From assembly GCA_028871575.1 (NCBI GenBank), contig JAGWMW010000005.1:1-41307 (forward strand): a stretch of 41,307 bases of DNA, given 5' to 3'. Position 1 is the first letter of the stretch; each line of letters starts with the position of its first letter. Position numbers and translations under genes: made by a program. Below the pieces are notes generated by a model. That model saw nothing but the letters and a program-made list of their open reading frames with translations, did no database searches and was not told the DNA's origin. Source of the stretch: Burkholderiales bacterium (lineage in GTDB: Bacteria > Pseudomonadota > Gammaproteobacteria > Burkholderiales > Burkholderiaceae_C). Below, piece after piece: positions 32,442-41,307 of this stretch.

Positions 32442-33560
32442 ATGCCTCTCGCCGATCTCTCCACCGTCAAGCACCGCGTGCAGCTGGGCTCGCCGCTGCC
32501 CTTCCACGTGCGCGACGGCCACGGCAAGCTGCTGCTGGCGCGCGGCCAGGTCGTGACCTCCGAGGCTCAGCTGCAGGCCCTGTGCGAGCGTGGCGCCGTG
32601 ATCGACCTGGCCGACCTGCAGTCGGCACGCGAGGAGATCATGAAGGCGCCCCGCGAGCAGCTGCCCCGGCTGTGGGCGGGCTGCATGAGCCAGGTCTCGC
32701 GCACGCTGCGCCAGACCGGCGGCGGCTTCCGCGAGGCGCTGGCCGAGGCCGCCGGGCCGGTGCAGAGCCTGGTCGAGCGCGACCCCGACCTGGCGATCTT
32801 CCAGGTGCTGTGCCGGGGCCACAACGACGACGCGGCCTACGGCGCACAGCGCTCGATGCAGACCGCCATCGCCGCCATGCTGGTGGCCCAGCGCCTGGGC
32901 TGGGAGGCTGCGCAGTGCGAGCGCCTGTTCAAGGTCGCGCTGACGATGAACCTGTCGATGCTCGAGCTGCAGGGCCAGCTCGCGCGCCAGCGCACGCCGC
33001 CCAGCGAGCAGCAGCGCAGCGACCTGCAGTCGCACCCCGAGCGCAGCGTGCACATCCTCGAGCAGGCCGGCATCGAGGACGCCGACTGGCTGCAGGCGGT
33101 GCGGCGCCACCACGAGCAGGAGGACGGCAGCGGCTACCCCGCGGGCTGCACCGACGTCGGCGAGCTGGCCTCGCTGGCGCGGCGGGCCGATGTCTACACC
33201 GCCAAGCTTTCGGCGCGCCGCACGCGCGACGCGCTGGCCGCCGACGTGGCCGGCCGCCAGATGTTCATGCAGGACCCCGGCCACCCGATGACGGCGGCCC
33301 TGGTCAAGGAGTTCGGCATCTACCCGCCGGGCTGCTACGTGCGGCTGGCCTCGGGCGAGCTCGCCATCGTGGTGCAGCGCGGGCCCACCATCACGGCGCC
33401 GGTGGTGGCGCGGCTGACCAACGAGCGCGGCATGCCTCTGCCCCGGCCCGAGCGGCTGGAGACCACGGCGCGCGTCCACGCCGTCGAGGCCGTGGTGGGC
33501 GAGCACAGCCTGAACGTGCGCCTGCCGCCCGACCAGCTGGCGGCGCTGATCGCGGGCTGA
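32442..33560 (+). CDS. HD-GYP-like domain protein with degenerate HD motif
   Basis: VRRHHEQEDGSGYPAGCTDVGELASLARRADVYTAKLSARR present, but VALTMNLSML replaces the HD dyad. Confidence 0.82.
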   Translation: MPLADLSTVKHRVQLGSPLPFHVRDGHGKLLLARGQVVTSEAQLQALCERGAVIDLADLQSAREEIMKAPREQLPRLWAGCMSQVSRTLRQTGGGFREALAEAAGPVQSLVERDPDLAIFQVLCRGHNDDAAYGAQRSMQTAIAAMLVAQRLGWEAAQCERLFKVALTMNLSMLELQGQLARQRTPPSEQQRSDLQSHPERSVHILEQAGIEDADWLQAVRRHHEQEDGSGYPAGCTDVGELASLARRADVYTAKLSARRTRDALAADVAGRQMFMQDPGHPMTAALVKEFGIYPPGCYVRLASGELAIVVQRGPTITAPVVARLTNERGMPLPRPERLETTARVHAVEAVVGEHSLNVRLPPDQLAALIAG

Positions 33561-33590
33561 CGGCCGGCCGCGACCCTGGCCAGGGCCCGG

Positions 33591-34106
33591 TCAGGCCCCG
33601 GCGCGCCCGAACGCCTGCAGCGCCGGCCCGGCAACGCGGCAGATGCGCCAGTCGGGCAGCAGCGTGGCGCCCATCCGCTCGTAGAAGCCGATGGCACTTT
33701 CGTTCCAGTCGAGCACGCTCCACTCGAAACGCCCGCAGCCGCGCGCCACCGCCAGCGCCCCCAGGTGCTGCAGCAGGGCCTTGCCCGTGCCCGAGCCGCG
33801 GTGCGCCGGCTGCACGTAGAGGTCTTCCAGGTACAGGCCCGGGCGGCCGAGGAAGGTGGAGAAGTTGGTGAAGAACAGCGCGAAGCCCACCACCGCGCCG
33901 CCCCGAACCGCCACCACGGCCTCGACCACCGGCTTCGGGCCGAAGAGGTGCGGGTGCAGGGTCTCGGGCGTGGTCTCGACCAGGTGCTCGAGCCGTTCGT
34001 AGGCCGCCAGCTCGCGGATCAGGCCGACGATGGCGGGCACGTCGGCCGGGACCGCGGGGCGCAGGCTGGGCGGGGTGGACAGGGTGGACAGGGGATCGGC
34101 CATCAC
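33591..34106 (-). CDS. GNAT family N-acetyltransferase
   Basis: LYLEDLYVQPAHRGSGTGKALLQHLGALAVARGCGRFEWSVLDWNESAIGFYERMGA. Confidence 0.93.
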   Translation of the reverse strand: MMADPLSTLSTPPSLRPAVPADVPAIVGLIRELAAYERLEHLVETTPETLHPHLFGPKPVVEAVVAVRGGAVVGFALFFTNFSTFLGRPGLYLEDLYVQPAHRGSGTGKALLQHLGALAVARGCGRFEWSVLDWNESAIGFYERMGATLLPDWRICRVAGPALQAFGRAGA

Positions 34107-34147
34107 GCCATTGTGGGGGCCGGGGCCGGCCGGCCTACAGTCCCGCC

Positions 34148-35077
34148 ATGACCGACCCCTACCGACCCCGCCGCCCGTCCAACACCTGCATGCTGACGCT
34201 GCGCGGCCTGCCGCACCAGGTGCGCACCTGGGGCGATGCCCGCCTCGCCGGCCCCGGCCGCCCGCCGCTGGTGATGGTGCATGGCTGGATGGACGTCGGC
34301 GCCTCGTACCAGTTCGTGGTCGACGCGCTGGCCCAGGCCGAGGGCTTCGAGCGCTGGGTCATCGCGCCCGACTGGCGCGGCTTCGGCGGCAGCGCCCGGC
34401 CCGGCGCCGGCAGCTACTGGTTCCCCGACTACCTGGCCGACCTCGAGGCCCTGCTCGACGCGCTGGCGCCTTTCGAGCCCTTCGGTCCGGTCGACCTGGT
34501 CGGCCACAGCATGGGCGGCAACATCGCGATGAGCTACGCCGGCGTGCGAGCGCCGCGCATCCGCCGCCTCGTCAACCTCGAAGGCTTCGGCCTGCCCGAG
34601 ACCGGGCCCGAGCAGGCGCCCGAGCGGCTGGCCCAGTGGCTGGACGAGCTGAAGCAGCCGAAGTCGCTGCGCCCCTACCCCAGCGTCGACGAGGTCGCGG
34701 CCCGACTGCTGAAGAACGACCCCCTGCTCACGCCCGACAAGGCGGCTTGGCTGGCGCCGCACTGGGCCGCGCCCGAGGCCGACGGCCTGTGGCACCTGCG
34801 GGCCGACCCGGCGCACAAGCGCGTCAACCCCGTGCTGTACCGCGTGGCCGAGGTGCTGCAGGCCTGGAAGCGCATCGCCGCGCCCGTGCTGTGGGTGGAA
34901 GGCGACCGCACCGACCTCGCCCGGTGGTGGGGGCACCGCTACCCGCGCGCCGAGTTCGAGGCCCGGCTGGCGGTGGTGCCGCAACTCGAGCGCGCGGCGC
35001 TCTCGCCCAGCGGCCACATGCTGCACCACGACCAGCCCCAGGCCCTGGCCCGCCACCTGGCCCGCTTCCTCGCCTGA
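34148..35077 (+). CDS. alpha/beta hydrolase
   Basis: VMVHGWMDVGASYQF, VIAPDWRGFGGSARP, VDLVGHSMGGNIAMSYA, SPSGHMLHHDQP. Confidence 0.92.
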   Translation: MTDPYRPRRPSNTCMLTLRGLPHQVRTWGDARLAGPGRPPLVMVHGWMDVGASYQFVVDALAQAEGFERWVIAPDWRGFGGSARPGAGSYWFPDYLADLEALLDALAPFEPFGPVDLVGHSMGGNIAMSYAGVRAPRIRRLVNLEGFGLPETGPEQAPERLAQWLDELKQPKSLRPYPSVDEVAARLLKNDPLLTPDKAAWLAPHWAAPEADGLWHLRADPAHKRVNPVLYRVAEVLQAWKRIAAPVLWVEGDRTDLARWWGHRYPRAEFEARLAVVPQLERAALSPSGHMLHHDQPQALARHLARFLA

Positions 35078-35147
35078 GAGGGCACGGCCGGCGCGGGCCG
35101 CATGCGAGAATTCGCGCCTTTGCCGAAGCAGGCTCTTGCCCCAAGCC

Positions 35148-36252
35148 ATGGACGTCGAACACCTCAACTCGATCGGCACGCTGCTCGCCGACCTGAGCGC
35201 CCGCACCCAGCAGCTCCGGGGGTATCTTTGACTACGACCGCAAGGCGCTGCGGCTGAACGAGGTCAACGCCGCGCTGGAGAACCCGGGCGTCTGGAACGA
35301 GCCGAAGCGGGCGCAGGAACTGGGGCGCGAGAAGAAGCTGCTGGAGACCGTGGTCGGCACCATCGACCACCTCGAGAGCAACCTCGCCGACCACGCCGAG
35401 CTCTTCGAGATGAGCAAGGCCGAGGGCGACGAAGCCGGTCTGCGGGCGATCGAGGCCGAGGCCCATGCGCTGCGCGAGACGGTGGAGCAGCTGGAATTCC
35501 GCCGCATGTTCGCCAACCCGGCCGATCCTCTCAACTGCTTCATCGACATCCAGGCCGGCGCCGGCGGCACCGAGGCCTGCGACTGGGCCGGCATGCTGCT
35601 GCGCCAGTACCTCAAGTACGCCGAGCGCAAGGGCTTCAAGGCCACGCTCGAGGACGAGACCCCGGGCGACGTGGCCGGCATCAAGAGCGCCACCATCAAG
35701 GTCGAGGGCGAGTACGCCTTCGGCCACCTGCGCACCGAGACCGGCGTGCACCGCCTGGTGCGCAAGAGCCCGTTCGACAGCGCCGGCGGGCGCCACACCA
35801 GCTTCGCCAGCCTCTTCGTCTACCCGGAGGTGGACGACTCGATCGAGATCGAGATCAACCCGGCCGACGTGCGGGTCGACACCTTCCGCGCCAGCGGCGC
35901 CGGCGGCCAGCACATCAACAAGACCGATTCGGCGGTGCGCCTGACGCACCTGCCCACCGGCATCGTGGTGCAGTGCCAGGACGGGCGCAGCCAGCACAGC
36001 AACCGCGACGTGGCCTGGAAGCGGCTGCGCAGCCGCCTGTACGACCACGAGATGCGCAAGCGCCTGGAAGCGCAGCAGAAGCTGGAGGACACCAAGACCG
36101 ATGTCGGCTGGGGCCACCAGATCCGCAGCTACGTGCTCGACCAGAGCCGCATCAAGGACCTGCGCACCAACGTCGAGATCAGCAACACGCAGCGCGTGCT
36201 CGACGGCGACCTCGACCCCTTCATCGAAGCCAGCCTGAAACAGGGCCTGTAG
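35148..36252 (+). CDS. prfB: peptide chain release factor 2, programmed +1 frameshift: join(35148..35228,35230..36252)
   Basis: [27 protein letters not shown] then TGA; slippery CGGGGGTATCTTTGAC at 35217-35232; continues [13 protein letters not shown]...; SPF and GGQ motifs ([32 protein letters not shown]). Confidence 0.97.
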
Positions 36253-36328
36253 CGGCCGCGCGCGCCGGCGCGGTGCGCCTCCGCCGGCCCGCTTCTCTTG
36301 CGACCCCCCGACCCCGAAGGACCACGCC

Positions 36329-39007
36329 ATGCGTGAAGCCACCACCCCCCTCGTGCGGCGCCAGGACTACGCCGCGCCGGCCTACACGATCCGCAGCGTC
36401 GAGCTGACGTTCGACCTCGACCCCGCCAAGACGCTGGTGGCCAGCCGGATGCGCATCGAGCGCCTGGCGCCACTGGCCGGCGAGACGCCGCCGCCGCTGC
36501 GCCTGCACGGCGAGGGCCTGGTGCTGCTGCGCGTGCAGGCCGAGGGCCAGAGCGTGTCGTTCCGCGCCGAGGGCGACGAGCTCGTGATCGACAACCCGCC
36601 CGCGGCCCCGGCCTTCACGCTCGAGATCCGCAACACCTGCGCGCCCGAGAAGAACAGCGCGCTGTCGGGCCTGTACACCAGCGGCGGCGGCTTCTTCACG
36701 CAGTGCGAGGCCGAGGGCTTCCGCCGCATCACCTACTTCCTGGACCGGCCCGACGTGATGGCGGTCTACGCCGTCACGCTGCGCGCCGACCGCGCCAAGT
36801 ACCCGGTGCTGCTGTCCAACGGCAACCTCGTCGAGCAGGGCGCGCTCGACGGCGGCCGCCACTACGCGAAGTGGCAGGACCCGTTCCCCAAGCCCAGCTA
36901 CCTGTTCGCGCTCGTGGCCGGCCGCCTGGTGGCGCGCGAGCAGCGCGTGAAGAGCCGCAGCGGCCGCGAGCACCTGCTGCAGATCTACGTGCGCCCCGGC
37001 GACCTGGGCAAGACCGAGCACGCGATGAACTCGCTCGTGGCCAGCGTGGCCTGGGACGAGGCCCGCTTCGGCCTGGCGCTGGACCTCGACCGCTTCATGG
37101 TCGTCGGCGTCGCCGACTACAACGGCGGCGCGATGGAGAACAAGGGCCTGAACCTGTTCAACACGACGCTGCTGCTGGCCGACGCGGCCACCGCCACCGA
37201 CGCCGATTTCGCGGCCGTGGAAAGCGTCATCGCGCACGAGTACTTCCACAACTGGACCGGCAACCGCATCACCTGCCGCGACTGGTTCCAGCTCTCGCTG
37301 AAGGAGGGCCTGACCGTCTTTCGCGACCAGCAGTTCAGCATGGACATGGCGGCCTCGCCCTCGGCCCGCGCCGTCAAGCGCATCGCCGACGTGCGCAAGC
37401 TGCGCGCGATCCAGTTTCCCGAGGACGCCGGCCCGATGGCGCACCCGGTGCGGCCCGACAGCTACCTCGAGATCAACAACTTCTACACCGCCACCGTCTA
37501 CGAGAAGGGCGCCGAGGTCGTGCGCATGATGCACACCCTGGTGGGCGACGAAGGCTTCCGGGCCGGCATGGCGCTGTACGTCCAGCGCCACGACGGGCAG
37601 GCCGTCACCTGCGACGACTTCGCGCGGGCCATCGCCGACGCCAACCCGGGCAGCGAGCTCAGCGACCGGCTCGGGCCCTTCGAGCGCTGGTACGCCCAGG
37701 CCGGCACGCCGCACCTGACGGCGCGCGGCGAGTACGACGCCGCGGCCCGCCGCTACACGCTGACGCTGGCCCAGCATTGCCCGCCCACGCCGGGCCAGGC
37801 GGACAAGCAGCCCTTCGTGATCCCGGTGCGGCTGGGCCTGCTCGGCGCCGACGGCCGGGCCCTGGCCGAGCCGCGCCTGCTGGTGCTCGACACGGCCGAG
37901 CAGCGCTGGCACTTCGACGGCATCGACAGCCCGCCGGTGCCCTCGCTGCTGCGCGGCTTCTCGGCCCCGGTGCAGCTCGACGACGGCCTGGCCGACGCCG
38001 AGCGGCTGGTGCTGCTGGCGCACGACGACGACGCCTTCAACCGCTGGGAATCGGGTCAGCGGCTGGTGCTGTCCCGCCTGCTGGCCGCGCTGCGGGACGG
38101 GCAGGCCCCCACGCTCGACCCGGCGCTGGAGGCGGCCCTGCGCGGCCTGCTGCGCGACCCGTCGCTCGACCCGGCGTTCAAGGAGCTGGCGCTGACCGCG
38201 CCGGCCGAGTCGTTCGTGGCCGAGCAGCAGCCCGGCGCCGACCCGCAGCGCGTGCACGCCGTGCGCGAGCAGTGGCGGGCGCGGCTGGCCGAGGCCCTGC
38301 AGGCCGACTGGCTGTGGGCCTGGCAGGCGCACCAGGCCAACGAGGGCTACCGGCCCAGCCCGGCCCAGGCCGGGCGCCGCGCGCTGGCCAACCTGGCGCT
38401 GCAGATGCTCTGCCTGCACGCGGTGCGCCAGGGCGACCCGGCCTGGCCCGGGCGCGCCCTGCAGCGCGTGAAGGACGCCGCCAACATGACCGACCGGCTG
38501 GGCGCGATGCAGGCCCTGATCGACAGCCACTCGCCGCTGGCGGGCGCCGCGCTGCAGCGCTTCCACGCCCAGGCCGGCGGCAACGAGCTGCTGCTGGACA
38601 AGTGGTTCGCGCTGCAGGCGCGCGCGCCCGAGCCCGTGCCGGGCCTGTCGGCCGAGCCCGCGGGCCGCGCCTTCGCGCAGGCCCGGGCCCTGTTCAAGCA
38701 CCCCGACTTCAACCTGCGCAACCCCAACCGCGCGCGCAGCCTGCTGTTCGCGCTGTGCACCGGCAACCCCGGCGCCTTCCACCGCGCCGATGCCGCGGGC
38801 TACGTGCTCTGGGCCGAGAAGCTGGTCGAGCTGGACGCCTTCAACCCGCACCTGGCCGGCAAGCTGGCCCGCGCGATGGACCGCTGGGCCATGCTCGCCG
38901 AGCCCTACCGCAGCGCCGCGCGCGAGGCCATCGCCCGCGTGGCGGCCCGGCCCGACCTCAGCCGCGACGTGCGCGAGATCGTCGACCGGGCGCTGGCCGG
39001 GGCCTGA
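36329..39007 (+). CDS. pepN: aminopeptidase N (M1)
   Basis: GAMENKGLNLFN, VIAHEYFHNWTGNRITCRDWFQLSLKEGLTVFRDQQFS; 892 aa. Confidence 0.95.
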   Translation: MREATTPLVRRQDYAAPAYTIRSVELTFDLDPAKTLVASRMRIERLAPLAGETPPPLRLHGEGLVLLRVQAEGQSVSFRAEGDELVIDNPPAAPAFTLEIRNTCAPEKNSALSGLYTSGGGFFTQCEAEGFRRITYFLDRPDVMAVYAVTLRADRAKYPVLLSNGNLVEQGALDGGRHYAKWQDPFPKPSYLFALVAGRLVAREQRVKSRSGREHLLQIYVRPGDLGKTEHAMNSLVASVAWDEARFGLALDLDRFMVVGVADYNGGAMENKGLNLFNTTLLLADAATATDADFAAVESVIAHEYFHNWTGNRITCRDWFQLSLKEGLTVFRDQQFSMDMAASPSARAVKRIADVRKLRAIQFPEDAGPMAHPVRPDSYLEINNFYTATVYEKGAEVVRMMHTLVGDEGFRAGMALYVQRHDGQAVTCDDFARAIADANPGSELSDRLGPFERWYAQAGTPHLTARGEYDAAARRYTLTLAQHCPPTPGQADKQPFVIPVRLGLLGADGRALAEPRLLVLDTAEQRWHFDGIDSPPVPSLLRGFSAPVQLDDGLADAERLVLLAHDDDAFNRWESGQRLVLSRLLAALRDGQAPTLDPALEAALRGLLRDPSLDPAFKELALTAPAESFVAEQQPGADPQRVHAVREQWRARLAEALQADWLWAWQAHQANEGYRPSPAQAGRRALANLALQMLCLHAVRQGDPAWPGRALQRVKDAANMTDRLGAMQALIDSHSPLAGAALQRFHAQAGGNELLLDKWFALQARAPEPVPGLSAEPAGRAFAQARALFKHPDFNLRNPNRARSLLFALCTGNPGAFHRADAAGYVLWAEKLVELDAFNPHLAGKLARAMDRWAMLAEPYRSAAREAIARVAARPDLSRDVREIVDRALAGA

Positions 39008-39162
39008 AAGGCCGAGCGCGGAGCGAGCGCGGCTGCGGCGCAGGCCGTGCCCGGCACGGGCCGGGCTTGACGACGCTCAAGGCGGCGGGCAGCGCTGCCG
39101 CGCATCCTGGGGGGGCCTGCCCGGTCGGCCGGCCGTCGATTCCTCGCCTAGGAGGCCTGTCC

Positions 39163-40017
39163 ATGAACGCTCTGGGTTCCATCCTCGTGCCCGTCGACGC
39201 CTCGCCGCGATCGCTGCTGCGCCTGCAGCTGGCGCAGGCGCTGGCGCGGCAGGATGCCGCCGCGCCGGCCGCGGTGGACGTGCTGTACGCGGTCACGCCG
39301 AGCTATCTCGAACAACCCTTCGCGCTGGCCGACACCGCGATCGCGGCCCTGGCCGCCCTGCAGGAGCTGGACATCCAGCGCCGCAACGCGGCCAGGAAGC
39401 GCTTCGACGAGGCCAATGCCGGCGCCAGGCCGCCGATGCGCTGGCACGAGCTGACCGACGAGAACGTGGTCGACGGCACCGCTCGGCGGGGCCTGCTGGC
39501 CGACCTGCTGCTGCTCGGCCAGCACGACCCCGACCCGAAGCAGGCCTCGGGCGTGCCGGCCGACTTCGTCGAGTCGGTGCTGATCGCCAGCGGCCGGCCG
39601 GGCCTGGTGCTGCCGTACACGGGCCGCTTCGACACCCTGGGCCTGCGGCCGCTGATCGCCTGGAAGCCCGCGCGCGAGGCGGCGCACGCCCTCTCCGCCG
39701 CGCTGCCGCTGCTGCGCCGGGCGCCGCAGATCCACCTCGTGGCCGAGGCCGAGGCCGGCGGCAGCCACGGCACGACGCCGGCCCAGGCGGTGCAGGCCTA
39801 CCTGCGGCTGCAGGGCGTGGCGGCGCCGGTGACGACGCATGTGCCCATCGACGGCATCGCGCCGGGCGAGGGCCTGCTTTCGCTGGCCGCCGACGTCGGC
39901 GCCGACCTGCTGGTGATGGGCTGCTACGGCCACAGCCGCGCCCGCGAGCTGGTGCTGGGCGGCGCCTCGCGCACGCTGCTGCGGTCGATGACGCTGCCGG
40001 TGCTGATGTCGCACTGA
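39163..40017 (+). CDS. universal stress protein family (probable tandem Usp)
   Basis: SILVPVDASPRSLLRLQLAQAL...; C-term GADLLVMGCYGHSRARELVLGGASRTLLRSMTLPVLMSH. Confidence 0.9.
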   Translation: MNALGSILVPVDASPRSLLRLQLAQALARQDAAAPAAVDVLYAVTPSYLEQPFALADTAIAALAALQELDIQRRNAARKRFDEANAGARPPMRWHELTDENVVDGTARRGLLADLLLLGQHDPDPKQASGVPADFVESVLIASGRPGLVLPYTGRFDTLGLRPLIAWKPAREAAHALSAALPLLRRAPQIHLVAEAEAGGSHGTTPAQAVQAYLRLQGVAAPVTTHVPIDGIAPGEGLLSLAADVGADLLVMGCYGHSRARELVLGGASRTLLRSMTLPVLMSH

Positions 40018-40025
40018 GCAACCGT

Positions 40026-41083
<1,058 letters not shown>

Positions 41084-41187
41084 TCAGAGGCGGGCTTCAA
41101 CAACTGGCCCAGAGGCCACTCGGGCTACCCGAGCTGGTCCGAGGCCTAAAGATACAAGGCAAACGTGGCTTTGCCACTTTGCTTGAA

Positions 41188-41229
41188 CCCCCTCGGGGGG
41201 CAGGCTGGGCGCAGCCCGGCCCTGGGGGC
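41188..41229. repeat. REP-like GC palindromes
   Basis: CCCCCTCGGGGGG followed by GGCTGGGCGCAGCCCGG and CCTGGGGGC; resembles dispersed palindromes common in Burkholderiales intergenic regions. Confidence 0.5.
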
Positions 41230-41231
41230 AA

Positions 41232-41307
41232 TCAGTACAAGGTCTCGACCTCGCAGGCCAGCCGGTAGCCCGCGCCGCGCTCGGTGACGATCAGCACGGG
41301 GGCCGCG
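41232..41307 (-). CDS. 3' end of a probable winged-helix transcriptional regulator (partial)
   Basis: Reverse strand reads ...AAPVLIVTERGAGYRLACEVETLY*; RGxGYRL is typical of OmpR-type effector domain C-termini. Confidence 0.55.
   Translation of the reverse strand, partial: AAPVLIVTERGAGYRLACEVETLY

Noticed and set aside
36703-40017. 1104-aa plus ORF across pepN and usp
   Set aside because: Its 3' end is the Usp protein in frame from 39163; the rest is an out-of-frame shadow of pepN.

Overview
This 41.3 kb window is from a high-GC betaproteobacterium, probably Burkholderiales (judged from gene content and codon usage only). Coding is dense and mostly chromosomal. Main blocks: (1) ~1-11.1 kb, a divergent acyl-CoA catabolic island. 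The minus strand carries a FadB/FadJ-type protein, a thiolase, a MerR regulator and an SCP2-domain protein. The plus strand carries a PECR-like SDR, an AtuC/LiuB-like carboxyltransferase, an acyl-CoA dehydrogenase, an AtuE/LiuC-like hydratase, a biotin-dependent carboxylase alpha subunit and a DUF849/BKACE enzyme. A CGTTAACG palindrome lies between the two arms. (2) 11.2-15.2 kb, a DegQ/HtrA-like protease and an exported M1 peptidase. (3) 15.2-20.4 kb, a signalling cluster: cyclase-FHA fusion, Ser/Thr kinase with a tandem C-terminal repeat, a CxxCH/HAMP membrane sensor whose gene overlaps the kinase gene, and a FecR-like protein. (4) 20.5-24.9 kb, RhlE-like helicase, EttA and a quinone oxidoreductase. 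ettA is preceded by a 25-codon upstream ORF that starts with the same five residues as EttA and contains a hairpin over the ettA Shine-Dalgarno. (5) 25-40 kb, a NarL-type two-component system, HiPIP, RidA, PlsY, YbaK, a divergent MurA-like protein, a degenerate HD-GYP protein, GNAT, a hydrolase, prfB with its programmed +1 frameshift, pepN and a Usp protein. (6) 40.0-41.2 kb, an IS110-family element with a structured upstream non-coding region that may encode a bridge RNA, then REP-like palindromes and the 3' end of a probable winged-helix regulator. The best candidates for something new are the ettA leader, the carboxylase+BKACE island and the heme-sensor/STPK/FHA-cyclase cluster. All family calls come from reading motifs by eye; no database search was run.
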